NCBI RefSeq assembly: GCF_001880225.1
Contig: NZ_CP009654.1
Location: 1,488,001 to 1,552,000, forward strand
Length of the DNA: 64,000 nucleotides
From: Francisella frigiditurris
GTDB lineage: Bacteria; Pseudomonadota; Gammaproteobacteria; Francisellales; Francisellaceae
Direction of reading: 5' to 3'
The position numbers and the translations under genes were made by a program. Below, piece after piece: positions 48,399 to 57,742 of the stretch (position 1 is the stretch's first letter; every line of letters starts with the position of its first letter). Below the pieces are notes generated by a model. The model did not search any database. It was not told the origin of the DNA and saw only the letters and a program-made list of their open reading frames with translations.

Positions 48399-51116
48399 CT
48401 ATATACAATCAAGCACTAACTCAATAAAAGAAATATATTCTATTCCAGAGTGTTTACTTAACCCTATCTGACAACTCCTATTGAATGTAACTCCTACATC
48501 ACACCCTTCTATTTGTGGCTTTAAGCTTTCTAAACTACTAGAATTTAGCTCTGGTGTCGAAAAACCTTTATCTCCAGCAAAACCACAACAATAGATTCTC
48601 TCAGGAGAGATTATTCCATCATTACAACATAGCTCTAAAATTTGTAAATATTCCTCATTTAGATTTTGTTTTCTTGTAGAGCAATCAATATGTAAAGCTA
48701 TTCTATTATATTTTTTATTAATACTATCTTTTGATAGATTTTCCAAAATAAAGCTGTTTATATCTACTATGTTTATTCCTTCGATCTTAGCAAAACTAGA
48801 GCATGAGCTATTATCAATAATTACTGCTTCATAATTATTCGAAATAATTGATTCCAATAAATTTTTAGACTTTTCTTGCTGTAGGCTATTACCTTTAGAA
48901 TGATACATCTGCCCACAGCATTGTTTATTTAAATCTTTAGGATATTCGACTTCATAACCTAATTTTTCTAACACAAGCTGACTTGGATATTTATCATAGT
49001 TTCTACTACTAGCAAAAATTCTATTTGGACATGATGGTAATAATAAGACTTTTTTACTGCTGCCATTACTTGATGATACAAACTTAGCTTTTTGCACATC
49101 TGGCATATTTTCTAAATATACTGGAATAGATTTAAAATGTGTGTGCAGTGAACTAATTAATTTATATAAATTACTCTTCCCTAATACACTACCAGCTAAA
49201 TTTCCGAATTGGACTTTCTGCTTAGCTGCTTTTATTTCTTTCTCATGATTTACTAGCTTATCTTGCTTAGGCTTTTGAGTTAATATAAATGCCCCAGTAT
49301 CTATACTAACTGGACAAGAGGTCTTACATAAACTCGTAGTAGCACAAGTTTCAACTCCATAATAATCATATGTCTTTTGCCATTTGTCTTTTTCATGCCC
49401 TGTTAAGGAGTTTATCTTACGTGCTACTGAATTTCTTTGTCTTGGTGTAAAACTTAAATTTCTTGATGGGCAAACTGGTTCACAAAAACCACATTCCATA
49501 CATTTATCTATTTCAGGATGGACAGAATCAAATTCTTTCAGATTTTTAGTATGGAGAGTATTATCTTTAGTAAGTTTAACATCTGGGTTAAATATATTCT
49601 TAGGATCAAATAATCTTTTGATTTGCCACATGATATCCCAACATTTCTCACCCCATTCTACTATAGCAAACGGAGAAATATTTCTTCCACTACCATGCTC
49701 TGCTTTTAATGAACCATTGAATTTCTTTGCAACAAGTTCTGTCAACTCATGCATAAAATTATCATAATTTAGAATTTCTTCTTTATTGTTAAAGCTTGGA
49801 GTAAGAACAAAATGAATATTTCCAGCTAGCACATGCCCAAAAATAGCAGCATTATTATAAGAATACTTTTTAAACATTTCTTTGACATCAGCTATAAGCA
49901 TTGGCAGTTTCTCTATTTCTACAGCTATATCTTCTATCAATACACTAGAACCTAAAGGTCTTTGCCCTGCTATAGTTGGTAAAACCCCACTCCTAGCTTT
50001 CCATATAATCTGCATTTCTTTAGCATTTTGCTTAAATCCACTCTGATAAATAATATTTGCTTTAGAAATAAAGCTATTAACTATATCTAATTTAGACTCT
50101 AAGCTTTCTTTGCTATCTTCAGCTAACTCAATCATGATCGCCGCATAGCTTTCATCTTTTAATTCAATCAGATATGGCTCTAACTCTTTTTGATCAGCTA
50201 CAGATTTTAAAGATAAATAGTCTAAAAGTTCTATAGAAGAAATATTATATGGCTCGATCTCTACAGTTAAGTTAACTAAATCTTCTAATTTTCCATATAT
50301 TAAGTTTAGTGCTTTATACTTATAATCTGGAACCGTATTTAAAGTAACAGAACTAACAAATCCTAAAGTACCTTCTGAACCAATTAATAATCTCTCTATA
50401 ATTTTTATCGGATCTTCAAATTCTAAAAAAGCATTTAGACTGTAGCCACTAGTATTTTTGATAGAAAACTTCTTTTTTATAAATTTAACAATATTCTCAT
50501 CATTTATGATTTCTTTACGGATTTTAACTAAACTGTCTATAAACTCTTTTTTATCATTTTTAAATTTATCAATACTTAGCTGATTAGCTGTATCTAATAT
50601 ACTTCCATCTGCAAAAACTATTTGCATTGAATCTATAGTTGAATATGTATTTTTAGCTGTACCACAGCACATTCCACTAGAGTTATTTGATACAATACCA
50701 CCTATTTTTGCAGTATTAATTGAGCCTGGATCTGGGCCAATTTTCCTAGTATATATTTTTAAATATTTATTAGCTTCTGCACCTATAATACTTGGCTCTA
50801 ATTTTATTTTTTTACCATCATCATAAATTTCATAATTTAACCAACTATTTGAAGCAAGCATCACTAAAACTTGATCAGTTACAGCCTGTCCAGAAAGACT
50901 CGTTCCAGCTGCTCTAAACGTTAGTTTAATATCATATTCAGAAGCTAGCTTTATTACTTCTTGAACTTCTTTTTCAGTATTTACAATTAAAACTAGCTTA
51001 GGCACCATTCTATATAAACTCGCATCTGTAGAATATGCATAGCATAATACTTCATCTTCTATTACTCGTTTCTTATCTAAAAAGCTTAAAACTTTAGACT
51101 TAAAATTTTCTAACAT
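48399..51116 (-). CDS. D-lactate dehydrogenase-type FAD/Fe-S oxidoreductase
   Basis: A 905-residue fusion of a GlcD-like FAD domain and a GlpC/GlcF-like Fe-S domain. FRAAGTSLSGQA and IGPDPGSINTAKIGGIVSNNSSG lie in the FAD (PCMH) domain (about 35-220). Two ferredoxin-like motifs, CMECGFCEPVCP and CATTSLCKTSCP, lie near 530-610, and two CCG motifs (CCGQMYHSKG, CCGFAGDKG) near the C-terminus. This architecture matches the quinone-linked D-lactate dehydrogenases of about 900-940 residues. D-2-hydroxyglutarate dehydrogenases (YdiJ, about 1000 residues) are related, so a 2-hydroxyglutarate substrate cannot be excluded. Location is the inner face of the membrane. Confidence 0.85.
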   Translation of the reverse strand: MLENFKSKVLSFLDKKRVIEDEVLCYAYSTDASLYRMVPKLVLIVNTEKEVQEVIKLASEYDIKLTFRAAGTSLSGQAVTDQVLVMLASNSWLNYEIYDDGKKIKLEPSIIGAEANKYLKIYTRKIGPDPGSINTAKIGGIVSNNSSGMCCGTAKNTYSTIDSMQIVFADGSILDTANQLSIDKFKNDKKEFIDSLVKIRKEIINDENIVKFIKKKFSIKNTSGYSLNAFLEFEDPIKIIERLLIGSEGTLGFVSSVTLNTVPDYKYKALNLIYGKLEDLVNLTVEIEPYNISSIELLDYLSLKSVADQKELEPYLIELKDESYAAIMIELAEDSKESLESKLDIVNSFISKANIIYQSGFKQNAKEMQIIWKARSGVLPTIAGQRPLGSSVLIEDIAVEIEKLPMLIADVKEMFKKYSYNNAAIFGHVLAGNIHFVLTPSFNNKEEILNYDNFMHELTELVAKKFNGSLKAEHGSGRNISPFAIVEWGEKCWDIMWQIKRLFDPKNIFNPDVKLTKDNTLHTKNLKEFDSVHPEIDKCMECGFCEPVCPSRNLSFTPRQRNSVARKINSLTGHEKDKWQKTYDYYGVETCATTSLCKTSCPVSIDTGAFILTQKPKQDKLVNHEKEIKAAKQKVQFGNLAGSVLGKSNLYKLISSLHTHFKSIPVYLENMPDVQKAKFVSSSNGSSKKVLLLPSCPNRIFASSRNYDKYPSQLVLEKLGYEVEYPKDLNKQCCGQMYHSKGNSLQQEKSKNLLESIISNNYEAVIIDNSSCSSFAKIEGINIVDINSFILENLSKDSINKKYNRIALHIDCSTRKQNLNEEYLQILELCCNDGIISPERIYCCGFAGDKGFSTPELNSSSLESLKPQIEGCDVGVTFNRSCQIGLSKHSGIEYISFIELVLDCI

Positions 51117-51247
51117 TAGTCTTAACCATAATCAAAAATGACATAGAATTATGGAGAAATTATACAGAAGATATATCTAAAGCTTAAAATTTATTTAACA
51201 AGACAATAACTAGCTTTAAAATTCTATAATGTCTAATTCATCAGCTC

Positions 51248-51269
51248 TTATATTTATGCTAAAATATAA
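51248..51269 (+). promoter_or_regulatory. Inverted repeat with extended -10 before serC
   Basis: TTATATTT-ATGCTA-AAATATAA is a perfect 8-bp repeat with a 6-base loop. It includes TGCTAAAAT, an extended -10 element, 38 bases before the serC ATG. The best -35 is TTCATC at 51237-51242. The remaining upstream gap 51117-51236 shows nothing clear. Confidence 0.35.
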
Positions 51270-51303
51270 ACTATCTTTTTATTAATTTTCGGCTTTATTA
51301 ATC

Positions 51304-52344
51304 ATGAAAATAAATTTTTGTGCTGGACCAGCTGTTTTACCTACTTCTGTTATAAAAGAATTACAACAAATGTTAATCGATTATAAAAATACAGGGGTTT
51401 CCTTACTTTCTATCTCTCATAGAGATAAGGTATTTGATGAGGTGCATGCTTCTATACAAACAAACTTAAGAAAACTTCTGAATATTCCTTCAGATTATTC
51501 TATTTTACTTATGCAAGGAGGAGCAACTGCTCAGTTTTCAGCTATTCCAATGAATTTAGCTGGTAAACATAATAGAGCTCTTTACCTTTGCACAGGGATC
51601 TGGTCTGAAAAAGCAGCTAAAGAAGCTAAAAAATTTATTAATGTAGAAACAACTACTCAAAACAATATATCACTTAAAGAACCTTGTGATTATATTTACT
51701 ATACAGATAATGAAACTGTTGATGGCTATCAAGTTAAAGAACTTGCTAAATCTTGTGACACTCCTTTAGTTTGTGATGTTTCATCAAGTTTTTTATCAAA
51801 GCCTGTCAATATTTCTAACTATGGTTTGATTTATGCTGGTGCTCAAAAGAATGCTGGTATTCCTGGAGTTACAATTGTAATTATTAAAGATTCTCTTATT
51901 CAGAAAAAAGAAAATATTCCTATAGTCTTTGATTATGATTTAACTAAAAAATCTGATTCTGTTTATAACACTCCTTCTGTTATATCTTGGGTAACTTTTG
52001 AGCTTATATTAAATTATTTACTAGAGAAGTTTGGCACTTTAGAAAAAGTCGCTGAATTTAATCAAGAAAAAGCTGAATTACTTTATAATGCTATCGATAA
52101 CTCTAATATTTATGTAAATAATATAGATGAAAAATATCGCTCTAATATGAATGTAATATTTCAGCTAAAATCAGAAGAGCTAACTAAGAAATTCTTAAAA
52201 GAAGCAGATGAAAGAGGTTTTTATGGTTTAAAAGGTCATCGTAATGTTGGTGGTTGTAGAGCAAGTCTTTATAATGCTGTTTCTTTAGCAGATGTCCAAG
52301 CATTAGTAGCATTCATGAAGGAGTTTGAGAATGCTCAACTCTAA
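51304..52344 (+). CDS. serC: Phosphoserine aminotransferase
   Basis: A 346-residue class V aminotransferase. The N-terminal FCAGPAVLPTSV, MQGGATAQFSAIP, and GAQKNAGIPGV with the PLP-binding Lys are diagnostic. HRNVGGCRASLYNA near the end completes the phosphate site. It converts 3-phosphohydroxypyruvate to phosphoserine and also serves pyridoxine synthesis. It overlaps cmk by 14 bases, implying coupled translation. Slightly shorter than the 360-residue norm. Confidence 0.95.
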   Translation: MKINFCAGPAVLPTSVIKELQQMLIDYKNTGVSLLSISHRDKVFDEVHASIQTNLRKLLNIPSDYSILLMQGGATAQFSAIPMNLAGKHNRALYLCTGIWSEKAAKEAKKFINVETTTQNNISLKEPCDYIYYTDNETVDGYQVKELAKSCDTPLVCDVSSSFLSKPVNISNYGLIYAGAQKNAGIPGVTIVIIKDSLIQKKENIPIVFDYDLTKKSDSVYNTPSVISWVTFELILNYLLEKFGTLEKVAEFNQEKAELLYNAIDNSNIYVNNIDEKYRSNMNVIFQLKSEELTKKFLKEADERGFYGLKGHRNVGGCRASLYNAVSLADVQALVAFMKEFENAQL

Positions 52345-52999
52345 AATAATAACTGTAGATGGTCCTAGTGGCGTTGGTAAAGGAACTTTATCTAAAAAAT
52401 TAGCTAAACACTTTAATTTCAAGCTACTTGATAGTGGCTCTATATATAGAATAGCTGCTTTACACTGCTACAATGCTGGAGCAAATTTAGATAGCGAAAC
52501 AGATGTATGCAACAAGTTAGACTCTCTAGATATCTCATTTAAGGTAGAGGATGATTTTATAATAGTCCTTTTAAATGGTAAGGATGTAACTAAAGATATT
52601 CGTACTGAACAAACTGGGATGCTTGCTTCTAAAACATCTGCTTACCCAAAAGTTCGTCAAATGCTACATGATAAAATGTTATCTTTTGCTACTGAACAAG
52701 GTCTTGTAGCAGATGGAAGAGATATGGGTACAGTAGTTTTCCCAGAGGCTAAATATAAATTCTTCTTAGATGCTAGTTCAGAAGTAAGAGCTCAGAGAAG
52801 ATATGATGAGCTAACTACAAAAGGTGAAAAGCCTGATTTTGATAAAATAAAAAAAGATATTGAGCAAAGAGACTATCAAGATAAAAATAGAAAAGTTGCT
52901 CCTTTAAAACCAGCTGATGATGCTATTTTAGTTGATACTAGCAACTTATCTATAGATGAAGTTTTTAAACAAGTTCTAAATAGTATTAACAGTCTTTAA
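52331..52999 (+). CDS. cmk: Cytidylate kinase
   Basis: A 222-residue CMP/dCMP kinase. The ATG at 52331 has AAGGAG 7 bases upstream, inside the serC 3' end; an in-frame TTG 6 bases earlier is less likely. Motifs are VDGPSGVGKGTL (P-loop), LDSGSIYR, ADGRDMGTVVFP and RAQRRYDEL. It phosphorylates CMP for nucleotide recycling. rpsA, the usual downstream neighbour in enterics, is missing; a convergent cupin gene overlaps the end by 14 bases. Confidence 0.96.
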   Translation: MLNSKIITVDGPSGVGKGTLSKKLAKHFNFKLLDSGSIYRIAALHCYNAGANLDSETDVCNKLDSLDISFKVEDDFIIVLLNGKDVTKDIRTEQTGMLASKTSAYPKVRQMLHDKMLSFATEQGLVADGRDMGTVVFPEAKYKFFLDASSEVRAQRRYDELTTKGEKPDFDKIKKDIEQRDYQDKNRKVAPLKPADDAILVDTSNLSIDEVFKQVLNSINSL

Positions 53000-53300
53000 T
53001 TTCTCCACACCAGCAACATAAAATATCACAACCATTTGGACCTGATATTACAGAGTGTATTGAATTTATTGGATTGATGAAAAAATCTCCAGATACAAAC
53101 TCTCCTCTCTCATCAGACATAGATCCTTTCATAACATAAACCCATTCGACATCCGGATGCATATGTTTACTTAACTTAACTTTAGGTTCTAATCTTATAA
53201 AATCTATTTGGAAATTTCTTTGGTCATCCCTTGCTAAAAGTTTTTTTGAAATTCCCACCTTAAAAGTCTCTAATTCTATATCTTTTATATTTATTTTCAT
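52986..53300 (-). CDS. Cupin-domain protein (ChrR-like cupin)
   Basis: A 104-residue single cupin. KHMHPDVEWVYVMKGSM provides the His/Glu metal set of cupin motif 1, and SGDFFINPINSIHSV motif 2. This resembles the cupin of the anti-sigma factor ChrR, but no zinc-binding anti-sigma domain or sigma factor gene is adjacent. The C-terminus is rich in Cys (CDILCCWCGEIKDC), which is unusual and may bind metal or sense oxidants. Function is unknown. Confidence 0.75.
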   Translation of the reverse strand: MKINIKDIELETFKVGISKKLLARDDQRNFQIDFIRLEPKVKLSKHMHPDVEWVYVMKGSMSDERGEFVSGDFFINPINSIHSVISGPNGCDILCCWCGEIKDC

Positions 53301-53398
53301 TTTTTACTCTTTTGTTATAAGCAATCAATTTATTTTACTTTATCATACACCCAAATAGCTTTATAATTACACGACTAAGAAAGAAATTTCTATCTAAA

Positions 53399-55009
53399 AT
53401 GTCTAAAGACAACTCTCTAAATAAAAAACTAAATAAAATTATTACTGAAACAAATGGGCTTTCAGTATTTAATACTCTAGAACTACTTTGTTATGAAGAC
53501 TTAGATAATCAAGAGTCTATATGTATTAAGGATTTTATTAAGAAATTAAAGCTTTTTAATAATGATGAATTAGATATAGAAGAGTTATTACACCATCCTG
53601 TTGGAACAGCTTTTTATGACTTCTTTAAAAATTTTCCTCTTAAGTATCATGAAGAGCACATACATTTGACAGGCTCATTATCAGCTGAATTTATTTATCC
53701 TCGCCTCAAAAAATTACTAGAAGGAAAAAGTGGTGATGTTTATAGTCAAAAAATTAAAAATATCTATGGAGAAAATGCTTTACCTATAAACTCTGTAAAA
53801 GATATTGAAAAGCTAATTGTATTAAAAGATGGTGAAAAATTTTCAAGATATCTAGATCTACTATACCTAGCGAAGATTATTCTCAATACAAAGCAAGACC
53901 ATATTGATGCAGCCTATCACATGGCAAATGAACTTTATCATAAGTATAACGTTGGTAGTATTAGGCTAAAATTCACGCTATCACGCTCTACTAGTGATGA
54001 AAAAGAAAGTATTCTCAATGAAGACTTAGCAACAGAAGAAGATGTTGTTTTAGGACTTTATGAAGGATTTGAAAATTTCAGAAAAGAACATCCTGATTTT
54101 AGTTATGTACTTTCACCATCTTTTAGAAAAGAAGCAAGCTTCTTTGACAACATTAAATTCAAAACAAAAAAAGAAAGTTTTGAATATCAAGTAAATTATC
54201 TAATTGAGATATTAGAAAAATATTCTTTTCTACAAAATGTTATGAAAGATATTGATACTGTTGGTGATGAAAAAAATATCTATAAAAAAGCTCATTTTGA
54301 GACACTTAAACAAGGTGTTAGAAAGCTACAGTATTATGGTTTTAAGATCCGTTCTCACCATGGTGAAACATTTCATACTCTAAAAAAAGGTGTACAAGCA
54401 GTAGATAATGCCCTAAATATCTGGAATATAGATACTCTAGAGCATGGTTTATCAATTGGGATAAATCCAAATTATTACTTTCAACGATTACTGCAAAAAG
54501 TATTAAAGCTTAATCAATCATTACAACCACTAGATCCAAAATCTATGGAGTTTAGAGAGATAGAGGAAATACCATGGAATGAAAATAACTCAACTATTAG
54601 AGATAAAATAATAAATGGAATAAAACTAAACGAAGAAGAAATTCTAGAATTTACAAAAATAAAATTTCATACTTCTATAGAAATAGAAAGATATCAACAC
54701 GATGTTCTAAATAGGATAATAAGCAAAAATATAGGCGTAGTTGGACTTCCATCATCAAACCTAAAGCTAACAACTGCAATTCCAGACTATAAAGACCACC
54801 CTTTTAGTTGGTGGGAAAAGAAAGGGATAAAGCTAGGTATTGGTACTGATAATTATATAACTCTAAATACTAACTATATTAGAGAAATGCTTATCATCCT
54901 ATTCTCTGATGCTTATAGTTTAAAAATAACAAAATTACTTATGGTTGCATGTAAAGAAAATAGAAGAGCATATATTAGTAATCTATTGTGGAAGATGAAT
55001 AAGAAATAA
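53399..55009 (+). CDS. Adenosine deaminase-family amidohydrolase (long form)
   Basis: A 536-residue member of the adenosine/AMP deaminase superfamily. The metal motif HIHLTGS places His87 and His89 after an 80-residue N-terminal extension. RSHHGE near residue 320 gives the catalytic His/Glu region, LEHGLSIG follows, and GIGTDNY near 480 gives the metal Asp. Standard bacterial Add is about 330-350 residues; this is longer, closer to ADGF-type proteins, but without a signal peptide. The substrate could be adenosine or another purine. Isolated between convergent neighbours. Confidence 0.8.
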   Translation: MSKDNSLNKKLNKIITETNGLSVFNTLELLCYEDLDNQESICIKDFIKKLKLFNNDELDIEELLHHPVGTAFYDFFKNFPLKYHEEHIHLTGSLSAEFIYPRLKKLLEGKSGDVYSQKIKNIYGENALPINSVKDIEKLIVLKDGEKFSRYLDLLYLAKIILNTKQDHIDAAYHMANELYHKYNVGSIRLKFTLSRSTSDEKESILNEDLATEEDVVLGLYEGFENFRKEHPDFSYVLSPSFRKEASFFDNIKFKTKKESFEYQVNYLIEILEKYSFLQNVMKDIDTVGDEKNIYKKAHFETLKQGVRKLQYYGFKIRSHHGETFHTLKKGVQAVDNALNIWNIDTLEHGLSIGINPNYYFQRLLQKVLKLNQSLQPLDPKSMEFREIEEIPWNENNSTIRDKIINGIKLNEEEILEFTKIKFHTSIEIERYQHDVLNRIISKNIGVVGLPSSNLKLTTAIPDYKDHPFSWWEKKGIKLGIGTDNYITLNTNYIREMLIILFSDAYSLKITKLLMVACKENRRAYISNLLWKMNKK

Positions 55010-55017
55010 TCAGAAAA

Positions 55018-56454
55018 TTAAGCTAAATCACTTAATGCTTTTTCAACTCTAACTTTATAATCTCTATCAGCTTTATTGAATTGCTCTAACATTAGTTCCT
55101 GAACCTCTGCTGTAGCATGAATTAATCCCTCAGCAATATTATTAGCTAACTGATTCTTCTGAGACTCATCCATCAATCTATAAAGATCTCCTACTTGAGA
55201 ATAGTTATCTTCATCTTGAGCATCATAGTAATCAATATCTCCTAAAATTTCTAAAGGAGGCTCTTTATACTCTGGTATCTCAATAGGGCTATCAGAATGA
55301 GCATTAGGATAGAAATTAGGGATTTCATTCTGTGAAACATTAAGAGCTGTTCCTGCCATTGCTCCATCACGCTGATAATTATGCATTGGGCATTTTGAAG
55401 CATTCACAGGTAAATGACTAGCATTCACTCCTACTCTATATCTATGAGCATCTTGATAAGCTAAAAGTCTTGCTTGCAACATTTTATCAGGAGATATACC
55501 AACACCTGGAACTAAATTATTTGGTGCAAAAGTAGCTTGTTCTACTTCAGCAAAGTAATTATTAACATTACGATTTAGCTCTAAAACACCTATTTTCTGT
55601 AATGGAAAATCTTTATGTGACCAAACTTTTGTTAAATCAAAAGGATTAACATAATATTTTTTAGCATCTTCCTCTGTCATAACTTGTAGATTCACATCCC
55701 ACTTAGGATAATTACCATCTTTAATCGCATCAAACAAATCTTTTTGTGCGCCAAAGCTTGGTTGTTTTGCTGCTTCCTCATTTGTGAAATTATCAATTCC
55801 TTGCTGAGTTTTAAAGTGCCATTTCACCCAAAAACGATTACCTTCAGAATCATACAAACTAAGAGTATGTGAACTAAACATATGCATATGTCTATAACTT
55901 CTTGGAATCCCACGATCTGACATCAAAATAGTCATTTGATGTAAAGATTGAGGATTCTTTGACCAAAACTCATACATTGCAGCAGGATCTGGCAAGTTAG
56001 TTTGAGGATTCTTTTTCTGAGAGTGAATAAAATCAGGAAACTTACTAGGATCTCTTAAGAAGAATATAGGAGTATTATTACCTACCAAGTCAAAATTACC
56101 TTGTTTAGTATAAAACTTAATGGCTGTACCACGAGGATCTCTAGCATAATCACTAGAGTCTTGACCACCACCTACAGTAGAAAAGCGCACGAAAACTTCT
56201 GTTTGCTTCCCTTTACCTATTAAAAAATCAGCTATAGTTAAATCTGATAAGTCCCTTTCCAGAGTAAAAGTACCATATGCGCCAGTTCCTCTAGCATGAA
56301 CAACCCGCTCAGGGATTCTCTCACGATTAAAGTGTGCTAACTTTTCAAATAATCTGAAGTTATCAAATGTAAGTGAACCATGCTTACCTGCACTAATACT
56401 AGTATTATCATCAGGTATTGGAGCACCATTTGCAGTAGTTAATATCTTTTCCAT
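55018..56454 (-). CDS. Monofunctional haem catalase
   Basis: A 478-residue clade 3-type small-subunit catalase. The distal His53 is in VVHARGTGAYG, the Asn in GNNTPIFFLRD, and the proximal haem Tyr in RLLAYQDAHRYR. It breaks H2O2 into water and oxygen. It ends a three-gene unit with an SDR and a Prx5-like peroxiredoxin, divergent from oxyR. F. tularensis is best known for the bifunctional KatG; this enzyme is from a different family. Confidence 0.95.
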   Translation of the reverse strand: MEKILTTANGAPIPDDNTSISAGKHGSLTFDNFRLFEKLAHFNRERIPERVVHARGTGAYGTFTLERDLSDLTIADFLIGKGKQTEVFVRFSTVGGGQDSSDYARDPRGTAIKFYTKQGNFDLVGNNTPIFFLRDPSKFPDFIHSQKKNPQTNLPDPAAMYEFWSKNPQSLHQMTILMSDRGIPRSYRHMHMFSSHTLSLYDSEGNRFWVKWHFKTQQGIDNFTNEEAAKQPSFGAQKDLFDAIKDGNYPKWDVNLQVMTEEDAKKYYVNPFDLTKVWSHKDFPLQKIGVLELNRNVNNYFAEVEQATFAPNNLVPGVGISPDKMLQARLLAYQDAHRYRVGVNASHLPVNASKCPMHNYQRDGAMAGTALNVSQNEIPNFYPNAHSDSPIEIPEYKEPPLEILGDIDYYDAQDEDNYSQVGDLYRLMDESQKNQLANNIAEGLIHATAEVQELMLEQFNKADRDYKVRVEKALSDLA

Positions 56455-56471
56455 ATATTCCTCTTTATTAA

Positions 56472-57086
56472 TTAGTATCCAACCTTTAGAACACTTCCAT
56501 TAGCTACACCAGCAACGGCTTTTAAATAAGCATTGGCTACTTTTTCTGCCTCTACTGGTTCATAACCAACAAAGAAAGGACCATAAGATTCTAAGGCTTC
56601 TTTAACAACAGTTGGGCTAACAACATTTATACGAAAGTTTTTATACTCTAAGCTTGCTGCTTTAACAAATGCTTCAATCGCTCCATTTACAGTAGCTGCT
56701 ACTGTCCCTAAAGCAATTGGTTCAACATTTAAAATTCCAGTAGTTAACGTAAATGACCCACCTTCTTTAATATAGTTTGCTCCGATTTGGACTAAATTAA
56801 TCTGACCAAGTAGTTTATTTCTAAAGCTAAAATTCCAATCTTCTTGTGAAAGATTAACAACAGGCTTGAAAGCAACTTTACCAGTAGTTGATACTAAAGC
56901 ATCAAATTGACCAATCTTTTCAAAGAATTTTTTTATAGAATCTACATCTTCAATATCAATAACATGAGAATTATTGCCACCGCTATATGTGGCTGGTATT
57001 ACTTCATAACCAGCATCAATAAATTTTTTATATGTAGCAGAGCCAATAACGCCACTTGCGCCAATAAGAACTATTTTCTTAGACAT
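56472..57086 (-). CDS. Short-chain dehydrogenase/reductase
   Basis: A 204-residue compact SDR. The NAD(P) loop is GASGVIGSATYKKF near the N-terminus, STTGKVAF corresponds to the NNAG region, and the active-site Tyr/Lys segment is altered: VAATVNGAIEAFVKAA has no YxxxK. This fits the short atypical SDRs of about 200 residues rather than classical ones. It lies between the peroxiredoxin (18 bases) and catalase (17 bases), so it is probably induced by peroxide. The substrate is unknown. Confidence 0.85.
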   Translation of the reverse strand: MSKKIVLIGASGVIGSATYKKFIDAGYEVIPATYSGGNNSHVIDIEDVDSIKKFFEKIGQFDALVSTTGKVAFKPVVNLSQEDWNFSFRNKLLGQINLVQIGANYIKEGGSFTLTTGILNVEPIALGTVAATVNGAIEAFVKAASLEYKNFRINVVSPTVVKEALESYGPFFVGYEPVEAEKVANAYLKAVAGVANGSVLKVGY

Positions 57087-57104
57087 TTTTGACTCCTTAA
57101 GTTC

Positions 57105-57632
57105 TTATTTAGCTTCTAAATATTTTAGAATGTTTTCTGGTGAGCTTTCTCCATATGGATCATCATTAGCATTGTCTCTTTTACCTGGCTCAACAAAGAA
57201 CTTCTCAATCTGACCATTATTAACGATCATTGCATATCTCCAAGATCTTTTACCAAAGCCAATGTTACTTTTATCAACCAACATTCCTAAAGCATCTGTA
57301 AATTCGCCATTACCATCTGGAATTGGCTTAATATTTTTTATTTTTTGATGCTCAATCCATTTATTCATAACAAACGTATCATTTACAGATAAAACATAGA
57401 TTTCGTCAATTCCAAGCTCTTTGAAACGTGCAGCATTATTTTCAAAACCTGGTAATTGATAAGTTGAGCAAGTTGGAGTAAACGCTCCAGGTAATGAAAA
57501 AACGATTACTTTCTTGTTATCAAAAATTTCTTTTGTTGTAAGATCTTGCCATTTAAACGGGTTAGATCCACCAATACTTTCATCTCTTACTCTTGTTTTA
57601 AAAGTTACGTTAGGTACTTTTTTATTTTCCAT
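57105..57632 (-). CDS. Prx5-like peroxiredoxin (AhpC/TSA family)
   Basis: A 175-residue peroxiredoxin of the Prx5 group. The peroxidatic Cys55 is in GAFTPTCSTYQLPGF, and LSVNDTFVMNKW and the Arg in RSWRYAMIV are family features. It reduces hydroperoxides and probably uses glutaredoxin/glutathione. It is the first gene of the unit and is divergent from oxyR across 110 bases. AAAAGGAG precedes the ATG. Confidence 0.94.
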   Translation of the reverse strand: MENKKVPNVTFKTRVRDESIGGSNPFKWQDLTTKEIFDNKKVIVFSLPGAFTPTCSTYQLPGFENNAARFKELGIDEIYVLSVNDTFVMNKWIEHQKIKNIKPIPDGNGEFTDALGMLVDKSNIGFGKRSWRYAMIVNNGQIEKFFVEPGKRDNANDDPYGESSPENILKYLEAK

Positions 57633-57661
57633 TTTATTTCTCCTTTTAGTTATATAACTAC

Positions 57662-57680
57662 AATGGTTACATAAACCATT
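57662..57680. promoter_or_regulatory. Candidate OxyR operator between prx and oxyR
   Basis: AATGGTTACATAAACCATT is a perfect 7-bp inverted repeat with a 5-base centre, 30 bases before the peroxiredoxin start and 63 before oxyR. LysR-type regulators commonly bind such a palindrome in the shared divergent region. It does not closely match the E. coli ATAG/CTAT sites, so the assignment is by position. Confidence 0.5.
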
Positions 57681-57742
57681 ATATTCTTTATGTTCTTGTT
57701 GTAAAATAGATTAAATTTATAAAACCCATAAACTTAAATTAT

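Noticed and set aside
49384-49767. A 127-residue plus-strand frame inside the dehydrogenase gene
   Set aside because: It is antisense to the Fe-S motif region of the dehydrogenase and has no ribosome site.
48399-51116. Assignment as the D-2-hydroxyglutarate dehydrogenase that would complete the lysine route
   Set aside because: The length and FAD-domain wording fit the quinone-linked D-lactate dehydrogenase group better, and it is over 7 kb from the lysine operon; kept only as an alternative.
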